Assembly (NCBI RefSeq): GCF_003668635.1
Contig: NZ_RCWH01000003.1
Span: forward strand, 124,001 to 188,000
DNA: 64,000 nucleotides
Direction of reading: 5' to 3'
From: Planomicrobium sp. Y74
GTDB taxonomy: Bacteria; Bacillota; Bacilli; Bacillales_A; Planococcaceae
Below the pieces are notes generated by a model. The model saw only the letters and a list, made by a program, of their open reading frames with translations, had not been told where the DNA came from and did no database searches. The position numbers were made by a program, and so were the translations under genes. Numbering within the stretch: position 1 is the stretch's first letter; the number at the start of each line of letters is the position of its first letter. Positions 26,948 to 34,956 of this stretch are shown one piece after another.

Positions 26948-27105
26948 TGCGAGCCAGACTCAGGCGCTGCAACACAGATGGTGGATATGGCTGCCGGCAC
27001 TATGTGTACGTAACATCGGCGAAACGTTGCGCCGGGCAGGGGATGCGAGACAAAGACAGGCTGAGTACATCACAAAAGGCGGCAACTCCGGTTGTTGTCT
27101 TTTAA
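26948..27105. other. GC-rich non-coding block of unknown origin
   Basis: About 150 bases clearly more GC-rich than the AT-rich DNA around it, full of short inverted repeats (GGCGCTG, GTTGCGCCGG, GGCGGCAACTCCGG). No frame gives a recognisable protein. It may be a gene remnant or a structured RNA; I do not match it to a known riboswitch. From 27106 to 27313 the DNA is AT-rich and presumably carries the promoter of the dehydrogenase gene. Confidence 0.35.
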
Positions 27106-27313
27106 AAAGTTATTATTACAAGAATTTATTAAATGTCATAAAAAAGTAATATTGTTGTTTTATTTTCAGAAAATTGGGGTAGCATTATTTTGAAAGGTTT
27201 TTGATATTTTAGTTATGACATGAGAGTCTTAACCAACTTTTGATACTGGGTTTCAGGGGACTGAATTTTAATTTATATTCAATGAAATATTTTAGAAAAG
27301 GGGAGGAAAAACG

Positions 27314-28684
27314 ATGACGAAAATTTCGTGGTCAAAATTAATGTTCTTTATAATGCTGATCTTTATTTTGGCTTTGGCAGCATGTAATGGCAATAATGAA
27401 ACATCAGACCAAGAACCAGCGGATGATTCGGGTACTACAACAGAAGAGCCTGCTGACGAGGGTGCGGAAACAGAAGAACCTGCTGAGGAGGGTGCCGAAA
27501 CGGAAGAACCTGCTGACGAGGGCGCTGGTGAAAGTGCAGGTGGTGAATCTGCAGAAACTGAACCAAAAGTTACTGAGTTTGAACCGGCATTTCCAGAACA
27601 AACAAGAGCACCTGCAGTAGAGACTGAAACAGAACTTGATGTGGAAGTTATGGTTGACGGTCTTGGCGTGACTTGGGGTATGGCAGAGTTTGATACAAAC
27701 CGCTTACTTGTTACGCAAAGAGATTCAGCAGAACTTCTTATTGTAGACCTTAATGAGGGCTCTGTTTCAAATCCAATCGAAGGTACACCAGAAGTAAATA
27801 GCGAAGATCAAGGTGGGTTGCTTGATGTAGCCATTCCACCTGATTTTGACGAATCAAGAATGGTATTTCTGACGTTTTCTCAAGATATTGAAGGTGGTAC
27901 TGTAACTGCTGTCGGCAAAGGTGTTTTATCAGAAGATGAAAACTCACTTGAAAATTTTGAAGTAATCTTCCAAGCTACACCAGCATATGAGGGTACCTTA
28001 CACTATGGTGGACGTATTATTTTTGATGATGATGGCAACCTGTTCTTAACAACTGGTGAGCGTTCAGATGTCGAAAGTCGCGATCGTGCACAAGACTTGG
28101 ATGCTTATTTAGGTAAAGTCATTCATATTACACAAGACGGGGAACCAGTGGATACGAATCCATTTGTCGAAGATGAAGACGCACTGGATGGTATTTACAG
28201 CTACGGTCACCGTAATATTCAGGGTATAGATTTCCACCCTGAAACAGGAGACTTATGGATTGTTGAATTCGGTCCACAAGCTGGGGATGAACTGAATATC
28301 ATTGAACCAGGCAATAACTATGGATGGCCGATTGTTTCTTATGGTCTCGAATACTCTGGTGAATTTGTCAATGAAGGTATTTCAGAACATGAGGCGCAAG
28401 GTTTTATTGAACCAAGATATTATTGGGATCCAACAAGTGCCCCAAGTGGTATGTCATTCTATGATAACGACGCAATTCCTGAGTGGGAGAACAATTTGTT
28501 CATCGGTGGTTTAGCACCGAACTATATTGTGCGTGTCATTATTGAAGGCGACACCATCGTTGGGGAGGAACGTCTATTAACTGATGAAGTCCAACGTTTC
28601 CGTGATATTCTTGTAACTGAGGATGGCGCGCTTATTGCAAGCACTGATGGCGGCAGGATTTATAAGATTTCTGCAGCAGAATAA
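27314..28684 (+). CDS. Secreted PQQ-dependent soluble aldose-sugar dehydrogenase-like lipoprotein
   Basis: A 456-residue lipoprotein: lipobox LAAC at Cys24, then a repetitive acidic linker with three EEPA(D/E)EGA(E)-type units (about 38-70), then a six-bladed beta-propeller of the soluble glucose/sorbosone dehydrogenase family. Motifs include QGGLLDVAIPPDF, LHYGGRIIFDDDGNLFLTTG, SYGHRNIQGIDFHPETGDLW, GDELNIIEPGNNYGWP and YYWDPTSAPSG. These enzymes oxidise sugars with PQQ and calcium outside the cell; the native substrate is unknown. The start has AGGGGAGG upstream. After the TAA the frame continues for 10 acidic codons to a second TAA, suggesting a recent nonsense change trimmed the tail. Terminator at 28738. 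Confidence 0.87.
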   Translation: MTKISWSKLMFFIMLIFILALAACNGNNETSDQEPADDSGTTTEEPADEGAETEEPAEEGAETEEPADEGAGESAGGESAETEPKVTEFEPAFPEQTRAPAVETETELDVEVMVDGLGVTWGMAEFDTNRLLVTQRDSAELLIVDLNEGSVSNPIEGTPEVNSEDQGGLLDVAIPPDFDESRMVFLTFSQDIEGGTVTAVGKGVLSEDENSLENFEVIFQATPAYEGTLHYGGRIIFDDDGNLFLTTGERSDVESRDRAQDLDAYLGKVIHITQDGEPVDTNPFVEDEDALDGIYSYGHRNIQGIDFHPETGDLWIVEFGPQAGDELNIIEPGNNYGWPIVSYGLEYSGEFVNEGISEHEAQGFIEPRYYWDPTSAPSGMSFYDNDAIPEWENNLFIGGLAPNYIVRVIIEGDTIVGEERLLTDEVQRFRDILVTEDGALIASTDGGRIYKISAAE

Positions 28685-28737
28685 GGTGACGCAGTTGAAG
28701 GTACAGAAGAAGAATAAGGCACCTGAAAATATTAAAA

Positions 28738-28780
28738 AAGCAGGCAATCACGGAAATCCATGATTGCCTGCTTCTTTTTT
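28738..28780 (+). terminator. Rho-independent terminator of the dehydrogenase gene
   Basis: A 13-bp stem AAGCAGGCAATCA / TGATTGCCTGCTT (28738-28750, 28760-28772) followed by CTTTTTT. Confidence 0.93.
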
Positions 28781-28821
28781 GCTGCCTGTGCTGATTTTAA
28801 AACTCTATTTTCATGAATACC

Positions 28822-28846
28822 GTTTCTTCATTTTTACGGAGGGTAT
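28822..28846 (+). promoter_or_regulatory. Sigma-B-type promoter of the small 60-residue protein gene
   Basis: GTTTCT (28822-28827), a 13-nt spacer, GGGTAT (28841-28846): a close match to the sigma-B consensus, including a perfect -10. The start codon is 39 nt downstream. Confidence 0.65.
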
Positions 28847-28884
28847 ACTCTTTACGAAAGATAATTTGAGGAGGGATTTTTCTA

Positions 28885-29067
28885 ATGAGCCAAACTTTTG
28901 ACGCATTAAAAGAAAAAATCAGTAATGCTGACGCGGGAGAAGCGAAAGAAATCATCACTCAAGTCAAGCAGGCATATGACGATGGCAAGATTGACGAAAA
29001 TGAAAAGAACGAATTGATGGATATGGCAAAATCTAAACTTGGCGGCGGGCTCGGCGGCTTATTCTAG
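28885..29067 (+). CDS. Small soluble protein of unknown function, probably general-stress inducible
   Basis: A 60-residue protein, mostly alpha-helical and charged, with KAYDDGKIDENEKNELMDMA-like composition (EF-hand-like acidic residues but no full loop) and a Gly-rich tail (LGGGLGGLF). No family recognised. It has an excellent GAGGAGGG site 8 nt before the ATG, a sigma-B-type promoter upstream and its own terminator downstream, so it is a real monocistronic gene. Its size, acidity and control resemble small stress proteins. Confidence 0.75.
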   Translation: MSQTFDALKEKISNADAGEAKEIITQVKQAYDDGKIDENEKNELMDMAKSKLGGGLGGLF

Positions 29068-29086
29068 GAGCCAGAAGCCTAGTTGA

Positions 29087-29136
29087 AAATAAGTTTTGGC
29101 TTCCTTATTGAAAGGTTGCCGAAGCTTATTTTTTAT
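29087..29136 (+). terminator. Rho-independent terminator of the 60-residue protein gene
   Basis: A 14-bp stem with two G-U pairs (AAATAAGTTTTGGC with GCCGAAGCTTATTT, 29087-29100 and 29118-29131), ending in TTTTTT. Confidence 0.7.
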
Positions 29137-29424
29137 AGTTAAGATTCTTTTATTGTCTAGTGACTGAAACGGATGGTCTTTTGCTTATCCGGAACTGCGT
29201 ATGAGTAACGCAAATATGGCTGCCGCAAATTTTGAGAGTATATAGAAAGAACTTTAGAAGAAACGTCAAAACAAAACGAAGAAATTTTTAGTCTTTTAAA
29301 GGATATAAAGAATAACAAGAACTAGAAGAACATTTATACTCGTGCAGAATAACAGGACCGTTTGAGATCTATTATAAGTCAGACGACAAAACAACTGACA
29401 TTCATTGTTTTTGAAGGAGGAGAA
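29137..29424. other. Intergenic region with traces of decayed coding sequence
   Basis: About 290 bases. Short helical-looking peptides are found in changing frames (for example TLEETSKQNEEIFSLLKDIK at about 29247-29306) with intervening stops, which looks like a small degraded gene. No intact ORF, and no family recognised. Confidence 0.35.
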
Positions 29425-29525
29425 ATCTGATTCATTTGTCAAACTTAATTCAGTTTACTGCCGACAAATGAATCGAAAAAAGCCATATCCAGTAACCTTA
29501 ATGGTTAACGGATACGGCTTTTGAG
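29425..29525. repeat. GCCGTATCC hairpin repeat, copy 1
   Basis: A conserved AT-rich left part (CTTAATTCAGTTTACTG) followed by a hairpin with AAAGCCATATCC and GGATACGGCTTTT arms (29478-29522). One of five copies in the window; works as a terminator-like structure in either direction. Confidence 0.75.
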
Positions 29526-29683
29526 TTTTTATCTGGAAAGGAAAGTATTCATAATGGAGGATTGAATGCCGATATCTGGTATTCGGTTTTTTAAAATTCA
29601 CTTCTTGTACTTGGAGGAAACTTTTCATTACAGGATTTAAGGTCAAAAGAGGCATGATAATTCATTTCCAGTGGAACTTTGTA

Positions 29684-29712
29684 TTGACAAATCGGCTATA
29701 TATCCTTATATT
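29684..29712 (+). promoter_or_regulatory. Sigma-A promoter of the metal/peptide ABC importer operon
   Basis: A perfect -35 TTGACA (29684-29689), 17-nt spacer and -10 TATATT (29707-29712). Transcription would begin about 29719, right at the Fur box. Confidence 0.8.
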
Positions 29713-29726
29713 TATCTAAGTGAAAT

Positions 29727-29741
29727 TGAGAATCATTATCA
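29727..29741 (+). promoter_or_regulatory. Fur box (iron-responsive operator)
   Basis: TGAGAATCATTATCA matches the 7-1-7 Fur consensus TGATAATNATTATCA at every defined position but one. It sits just downstream of the -10, where Fur-Fe binding would block transcription. It implies that the importer operon is expressed under iron limitation. Confidence 0.78.
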
Positions 29742-29772
29742 ATGATTGAAATAAGAGAGGGATCCACTAACC

Positions 29773-31392
29773 ATGAAAATATATAACAGCAAAAAGAACT
29801 TGTTTTTAGCTCTGGCCGCTTTTGCAGCGCTTACGTTGACCGCTTGTTCAAACAATAATGCAACGGGTTCGGGCGAAGCAGAAAGCGATAACCCGAATTC
29901 CATTACGATGTCTTGGCCGCGTGATATCGGTTCGATGAATCCGCACGTCTACAACCCATCGCAATTGATCACCCAATCCATGATTTACGAGCCGCTTGTC
30001 AGCTACGAAGAAGGCAGAGAAATCAAGCCGCATCTTGCTGAGTCGTGGACGGTGTCAGAAGACGGCCGTGAATATACGTTCAAACTGCGCGAAGGCGTCC
30101 AGTTTACGGATGGTTCTTCGTTGACTTCAGAAGTCGTCAAAAAGAATTTTGACGCAGTACTTGCCAACAAAAACTCCCACAGCTGGCTTGGCGTCATCAA
30201 TGTGCTCGACAAGATTGAAGTGGTGGATGAGCTGACATTCAAAATGGTGCTGACGCAAGCTTATTACCCGGCTTTGCAGGATTTGGCAGTCGTTCGTCCG
30301 GTGCGAATCCTTGGTGAATCCGGATTTCCGGAAGACGGGGATACGTCCAAAGGAATCACAGAGCCGGTGGGGACCGGCCCTTGGGTATTGGACGAATATA
30401 AAACAGATGAGTATGCAGTTTTCACACGCAACCCTGATTACTGGGGAGAGAGTCCGGAACTGGAGGAAGTGACCATCAAAATCATTCCGGATGCGGAAAC
30501 GCGCGTTCTCGCTTTTGAAAAAGGCGAGCTTGACCTGATTTACGGTGAAGGCGTGGTCAGCATGGATTCATTCAATTATTTGAAAGAAACCGGTGAATAC
30601 ACTACCAATTTATCCGATCCTGTGGCGACGAGAACGATGCTGGTGAATTCGACGAGCGAAAAGCTGTCAGATTTGAATGTGCGCTTGGCGCTGCATCATG
30701 GTTTCAATAAAGAAGCGATGGTGGAAGGCATCACATTGGGGCTTGAAGAAAAAGCGGATTCGATTCTCTCGTCCAATTTCCCTTATGCAGATGAAGAAAT
30801 CAAAGCGATTGAATACGATGTGGAAAAAGCGGCTGCTTATTTGGATGAGGCCGGCTGGAAACTTGAATCCGGCAGTTCTGTACGTGAAAAAGATGGACAG
30901 CCGCTTGAACTGGAATTAATATACGATAAGACCGATCCAATCCAAAAATCGATGGCTGAAACGCTTCAAGCCGAATGGACTGCGCTCGGCGTCAAGCTGA
31001 ACATTGCCGGACTGGAATTGACCGAGCAAATCGAGCGGCGCAAAGCAGGCAACTTCGACTTGGATTTCTGGTACAACTACGGGGCGCCTTATGATCCGCA
31101 TTCCATGATCAATGTCGTCGCTGAAGATGGCTGGGGAGTTTCAGAGGCGCATTCGAACCTGCCGATGAAAACGGAATTGGACGAGCAGGTGCATGAAGCA
31201 CTGGCCACGACGGATGAAACGGAACGCCAGGAATTATACGGTTCCATTTTAAATACCTTGCAGGAGCAGTCGGTATTCATTCCGATTTCTTATATGAAAA
31301 AGACGGTTGTCTATCAAAATGATATCGAGTCATTTGAATTCCCGGCCAATCGCGATGAGCACCCATTTAACGGAATTTCAATAGACAAGTGA
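29773..31392 (+). CDS. ABC importer substrate-binding lipoprotein (NikA/CntA-like, SBP family 5)
   Basis: A 539-residue lipoprotein: lipobox LTAC with Cys25, then a family-5 solute-binding domain (IGSMNPHVY, MIYEPLVSYEEG, LAESWTVSEDGREYTFKLREGVQFTDG, TGPWVL, NPDYWGESPELEEVTIKIIPD, LALHHGFNKEAMVEG). The pattern is that of nickel or metallophore binding proteins (NikA, CntA) rather than oligopeptide-binding OppA. Together with the Fur box upstream it suggests uptake of a metal-chelate such as an opine metallophore; no metallophore synthase genes are in the window. First of five genes, with the permease starting 19 nt after the stop. Start ATG 29773 after AGAGAGGGA. Confidence 0.88.
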   Translation: MKIYNSKKNLFLALAAFAALTLTACSNNNATGSGEAESDNPNSITMSWPRDIGSMNPHVYNPSQLITQSMIYEPLVSYEEGREIKPHLAESWTVSEDGREYTFKLREGVQFTDGSSLTSEVVKKNFDAVLANKNSHSWLGVINVLDKIEVVDELTFKMVLTQAYYPALQDLAVVRPVRILGESGFPEDGDTSKGITEPVGTGPWVLDEYKTDEYAVFTRNPDYWGESPELEEVTIKIIPDAETRVLAFEKGELDLIYGEGVVSMDSFNYLKETGEYTTNLSDPVATRTMLVNSTSEKLSDLNVRLALHHGFNKEAMVEGITLGLEEKADSILSSNFPYADEEIKAIEYDVEKAAAYLDEAGWKLESGSSVREKDGQPLELELIYDKTDPIQKSMAETLQAEWTALGVKLNIAGLELTEQIERRKAGNFDLDFWYNYGAPYDPHSMINVVAEDGWGVSEAHSNLPMKTELDEQVHEALATTDETERQELYGSILNTLQEQSVFIPISYMKKTVVYQNDIESFEFPANRDEHPFNGISIDK

Positions 31393-31410
31393 TAAGAGGA
31401 GGGCAATCCA

Positions 31411-32355
31411 ATGGGCACATATTTGATAAAACGGCTTTTTGCGATTGTTCCAATCATTCTCTTCGCGATTTTTTTGATGTTTGTGTTGGTGCGCCTGTCT
31501 CCGGTAGATCCGGCAGAAGCCTATCTTACGGCTTCCCACATCCATCCGACAGAAGAATTGCTGGCTGAAAAACGCCAGGAATTTGGCTTGGACCGGCCGC
31601 TTATTGTTCAATATGTACAGACGGTGGCAGACATTGTCCGGTTTGACTTCGGCAACTCTTATGTGACGAATACGCCCGTGTGGCAGGAAATAACCACCCG
31701 TCTGCCGGCAACGCTTCAGCTGGCATTAAGCAGCATTTTGGTGGCCATTGTTGTCAGTGTGCCTCTCGGATTTTTATCAGCGGTCTATAAGAACAGCTGG
31801 CTGGATCATTTCAGCCGGCTGCTTTCCTATTTAGGCGCGTCGATTCCGCAATTTTGGCTTGGGTATGTGCTGATTTTCTTCTTTGCTGTCAAACTGGACT
31901 TATTTCCGGTTGAGGGCAGGGGGACTTGGCAGCATTTCGTATTGCCAAGCATTACGCTGTCGCTTGCGTTAATCGCAATTTACACAAGGCTTTTGCGGGC
32001 AAGTGTTCTTGAGGAATTGGAAGAAGCCTACATTTTATATGGAAGAACGCGCGGCTTAAAAGAAAAAGCCATTATGGGCAAGCATGTATTGAGAATTTCC
32101 ATCTCTCCAATGCTGACAGGCCTTGGGATGAACTTGGGGAAATTGCTCACAGGGACGATTATTGTCGAGCAGGTCTTTTCCTGGCCGGGCTTCGGGCGTT
32201 TTTTTATTGAAGCCATTTTTAACCGGGATATTCCGGTCATTCAAAGCTATGTTGTTCTTGCAGCGTGCTTGTTTATTGTGTGCAATCTGATCGTGGATAT
32301 AATCCAGCTGTATTTGGATCCGCGCATTTCATGGAAAGGACGGGCGCAATATTGA
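31411..32355 (+). CDS. ABC importer permease, NikB/DppB-like
   Basis: A 314-residue permease with six helices. The N-terminal block LIKRLFAIVPIILFAIFLMF and VRLSPVDPAEAYL is typical of NikB/DppB subunits. The EAA loop, which contacts the ATPase, is at ARTRGLKEKAIMGKHVLRIS-like residues about 210-230. The C-terminus GYVL, VEQVFSWPGFGRFFIEAI and DIPVIQSYVVL is family-typical. Start ATG 31411 after AGAGGAGGG. The stop TGA overlaps the start region of the next permease. Confidence 0.9.
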   Translation: MGTYLIKRLFAIVPIILFAIFLMFVLVRLSPVDPAEAYLTASHIHPTEELLAEKRQEFGLDRPLIVQYVQTVADIVRFDFGNSYVTNTPVWQEITTRLPATLQLALSSILVAIVVSVPLGFLSAVYKNSWLDHFSRLLSYLGASIPQFWLGYVLIFFFAVKLDLFPVEGRGTWQHFVLPSITLSLALIAIYTRLLRASVLEELEEAYILYGRTRGLKEKAIMGKHVLRISISPMLTGLGMNLGKLLTGTIIVEQVFSWPGFGRFFIEAIFNRDIPVIQSYVVLAACLFIVCNLIVDIIQLYLDPRISWKGRAQY

Positions 32356-33185
32356 TCTCACGTATACGATACACATTAAAAGGCAAGTGGGCATTCGCGA
32401 TTTGCTCGTTGATTTTGGTGGTGTTCTTCCTTGTCAGCATCCTGGTTCCATGGATAGCTCCGAATGATCCGATTCAAGTGAATCTAGCACTTAAGCTCAT
32501 GCCGCCGTCTCTTGAATATCCGCTCGGCACGGACCAGCTGGGACGCTGCAATTTGTCGCGCTTACTTTACGGAGCACGTGTTTCTCTCGGTTTTGCGACT
32601 TTGATTTTTGTGGCATCGCTCGGCATCGGACTTGTCGTCGGAACATTAGCAGGCTTTCGCGGCGGCTGGATTGACACTTTATTGATGCGTTTTTGCGACG
32701 GCATAATGGCTTTTCCGAACCTGGTACTGGTCCTTGGGATTGTTGGTCTTCTTGGGCCGGGTCTCTGGCAAGTGGTGGTCGCATTGATGATGGTGCAGTG
32801 GGTGTATTACGCCCGCATGATCCGCGGTATGGTAGTCTCAATGAAAGAACAGAACTTCATTGCAGCAGCACGCATCAGCGGCTCGTCCAATTGGAAAATC
32901 ATCAGGCGCCATCTCGTACCGAACGTGCTGCCGCCGATCATGGTCATGGGCACGCTTGAGATGGGCTGGGCAATCATGGACATTTCAGCTTTGTCGTTTC
33001 TTGGGCTCGGCATCCAGCCGCCCACTCCGGAATGGGGCGCGATGATCCATGAAGGCACCAGTTTTATGAGAAGCAATCCCGAACTGATGCTGTATCCGGG
33101 ATTGATGATTTTGTTCGTGGTGATTTCGTTCAATATTATTGGTGAATCTTTATCAGAGCAGTTCGGCGTCAAACGGCGCTACTGA
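32331..33185 (+). CDS. ABC importer permease, NikC/DppC-like
   Basis: A 284-residue permease with about six helices. Motifs are NDPIQVNLALKLMPPS, EYPLGTDQLGRCNLSRLLYG, LRVSLGF-like RVSLGFATLIF, an EAA loop with AARISGSSNWKIIRRHLVPN and FLGLGIQPPTPEWGAM, all diagnostic of the DppC/NikC family. Two starts are possible: ATG 32331, used here, and TTG 32352, which overlaps the upstream TGA and is preceded by AAAGGA; the N-terminal 7 residues are therefore uncertain. It is coupled to the upstream permease. Confidence 0.9.
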   Translation: MERTGAILISRIRYTLKGKWAFAICSLILVVFFLVSILVPWIAPNDPIQVNLALKLMPPSLEYPLGTDQLGRCNLSRLLYGARVSLGFATLIFVASLGIGLVVGTLAGFRGGWIDTLLMRFCDGIMAFPNLVLVLGIVGLLGPGLWQVVVALMMVQWVYYARMIRGMVVSMKEQNFIAAARISGSSNWKIIRRHLVPNVLPPIMVMGTLEMGWAIMDISALSFLGLGIQPPTPEWGAMIHEGTSFMRSNPELMLYPGLMILFVVISFNIIGESLSEQFGVKRRY

Positions 33186-33198
33186 AAGGAGAAGGCAC

Positions 33199-34026
33199 AT
33201 GCATACACGACACAATGTACTGCAAGTCGACAACTTGAATATCATAGCCAAATCCAGCCGAGTCGCACTTCCTTTAGTGCAAAACGTTAATTTGGAATTA
33301 AAACCGGGCAAAGTGCTGGGGTTAATCGGGGAAAGCGGAAGCGGCAAAACGGTCACTTCCGTGGCTTTGATGCAATTATTGGACCAGCGGACAATGCAAG
33401 TCCAGGGAAGCATCAAACTTCATGGACAGGAGCTGAATGGCCTGCAGCCAAAAGCAATGCGCACGATCCGCGGCAAAGAAATCGGCTTTATCATGCAAAA
33501 TCCCATGAACGCCTTTTCGCCTGTCTATACAATCGGCAATCAATTTGTCGAAACAATCCGCACACATACAGGCCTGGGGAAAAAGCAATCGGTCGATTTG
33601 GCTATAGCTTCCCTGGAAAGCATGAATTTAGAAGAACCTGCTAAGTTGATGAAAAAATATCCGTTTCAGTTAAGCGGGGGCATGCTCCAACGGGTCATGA
33701 TCGCGATCTCCATGTCGTTGCGGCCATCTGTGGTTATTGCTGATGAACCTACAACAGCACTGGATGTTACCAATCAATTGCAAGTATTGAAAGAGCTGGA
33801 CCGTTTGCGGGCAGAATGCGGGACAGCGATTCTGTTGATTTCACATGATTTAGGTGTGATTTCACAACTTGCGGATGAAGTGGCGGTCATGCGCCACGGG
33901 GAAATCGTCGAACAAGCGGAAGTATGCGATTTGTTTGATCGTCCGCAGCACGAGTACACAAAGAAATTGCTGCAGGCGCGGCCGATGTTGCCGTTCAATG
34001 AAACTGTGGACCGGCTTGTCATATGA
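33199..34026 (+). CDS. ABC importer ATPase, NikD/DppD-like
   Basis: A 275-residue ABC ATPase. Walker [13 protein letters not shown] (about residue 45), Q-loop [14 protein letters not shown], signature [10 protein letters not shown], Walker [13 protein letters not shown] and H-loop LISHDLG are all intact. The [14 protein letters not shown] tail is the C-terminal stretch typical of peptide/nickel ATPases. The ORF is open further upstream, but GAAAGGAGA before ATG 33199 fixes the start. The last 4 nt overlap an upstream extension of the next gene. Confidence 0.92.
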   Translation: MHTRHNVLQVDNLNIIAKSSRVALPLVQNVNLELKPGKVLGLIGESGSGKTVTSVALMQLLDQRTMQVQGSIKLHGQELNGLQPKAMRTIRGKEIGFIMQNPMNAFSPVYTIGNQFVETIRTHTGLGKKQSVDLAIASLESMNLEEPAKLMKKYPFQLSGGMLQRVMIAISMSLRPSVVIADEPTTALDVTNQLQVLKELDRLRAECGTAILLISHDLGVISQLADEVAVMRHGEIVEQAEVCDLFDRPQHEYTKKLLQARPMLPFNETVDRLVI

Positions 34027-34052
34027 ACGAAGTCAGTAAGAAGGAGGAAGCC

Positions 34053-34865
34053 ATGAGTTTATTGGAAGTTAAAGATATTACCCATTCATACGGCGCCTCT
34101 TTTTCTTTCTGGCGCAAAAAAGAGGTGAAGCCGGTTCTATCCGGGGTTTCATTGTCGATAGAAGAGGGAACTTGCCTGGGACTGCTTGGATCAAGCGGCG
34201 CCGGCAAAAGTACGCTCGGAAAAGTCATCCTTGGATTGGAAAAGCCCCAAAAAGGACAGGTGATTTTTCAAGGACAGGACTTATACGCCATGGACGCCAG
34301 AAGCCGTCAGCAAATGCGCAGGAATTTACAGGTGGTGTTCCAGGACAGCTATTCATCCGTAAATCCGCGTCTGACAGCTGAAAAGATTATTGCAGAACCC
34401 TTGGAGAATTACGAAAAGCTATCTTCCACCGAGCAGAAACGGGCGATTGCGAATTTATTGGAGCAAGTTGGACTGAGTAATGGCGACATGAAAAAATACC
34501 CGCGCGAGTTCAGCGGCGGGCAATTGCAGCGCATCAATATTGCCAGGGCACTTGCGTTAAAGCCGAAGATGATCGTGTTGGATGAATCCGTCAGCAGCCT
34601 GGACATGGTGACCCAGACGACCATTTTGAATTTGTTGCAGGACTTGAAAACGATGCACGGCCTTTCTTATCTATTCATCACACACGATATCCGCGCTACC
34701 GCTCTATACAGACCATGCCAATTGTATGATCAATTCTGGTGTGGCTTTTTCTTTTTATACATCTTTACAAATGGTGTGGGAATTGTGTTCGACACAGGGG
34801 CAATCTGGGAACTGCTAAGTTTGCATCCGAGTCAATTAACAGGAATTATGTCGTTCCCTTGGTAG
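34053..34865 (+). CDS. ABC importer ATPase, NikE/DppF-like, C-terminus replaced by repeat-derived sequence
   Basis: The second ATPase of the importer. Walker A GLLGSSGAGKST, Q-loop LQVVFQDSYSSVNPR, signature FSGGQLQR, Walker B MIVLDESVSSLD and H-loop LFITHDIR are present. After about residue 213 (34693) the reading frame runs into a partial MITE-like element (copy D), and the remaining about 57 codons (starting ATALYRPCQLYDQFW) are translated repeat plus flanking DNA. The normal C-terminal 40-50 residues, which follow the H-loop in family members, are gone. The nucleotide-binding core is complete, so activity may be reduced rather than lost. Start ATG 34053 after AAGGAGG. Confidence 0.85.
   Translation: MSLLEVKDITHSYGASFSFWRKKEVKPVLSGVSLSIEEGTCLGLLGSSGAGKSTLGKVILGLEKPQKGQVIFQGQDLYAMDARSRQQMRRNLQVVFQDSYSSVNPRLTAEKIIAEPLENYEKLSSTEQKRAIANLLEQVGLSNGDMKKYPREFSGGQLQRINIARALALKPKMIVLDESVSSLDMVTQTTILNLLQDLKTMHGLSYLFITHDIRATALYRPCQLYDQFWCGFFFLYIFTNGVGIVFDTGAIWELLSLHPSQLTGIMSFPW
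34695..34830 (+). repeat. MITE-like element, partial copy D, fused into the NikE-like gene
   Basis: Begins at GCTCTATAC, as in the middle of copy B, and shows the right half: GGTGTGGCTTTTTCTTTTTA, TGTGGGAATTGTG and CGACACAGGGGCAATCTGG. The left half is missing. It forms the last codons of the ABC ATPase. Confidence 0.75.
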
Positions 34866-34896
34866 TATAAGTGAATTTCTTGTTTTAAGTGTAAGG

Positions 34897-34939
34897 AGGG
34901 CAGAGGAATGATCCTATCACGGATCTATTCCTCTGCCCT
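34897..34939. terminator. Hairpin between convergent genes, probable terminator
   Basis: A 13-bp stem AGGGCAGAGGAAT / ATTCCTCTGCCCT (34897-34909, 34927-34939) with a moderate T-rich tail on the plus side. It lies between the importer operon and the minus-strand monooxygenase gene. Confidence 0.6.
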
Positions 34940-34956
34940 ACTTTATTGTTTCTGCC

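Noticed and set aside
26646-27149. 167-codon plus-strand ORF
   Set aside because: Overlaps the MATE 3' end in another frame and runs through MITE-like copy C and the GC-rich block.
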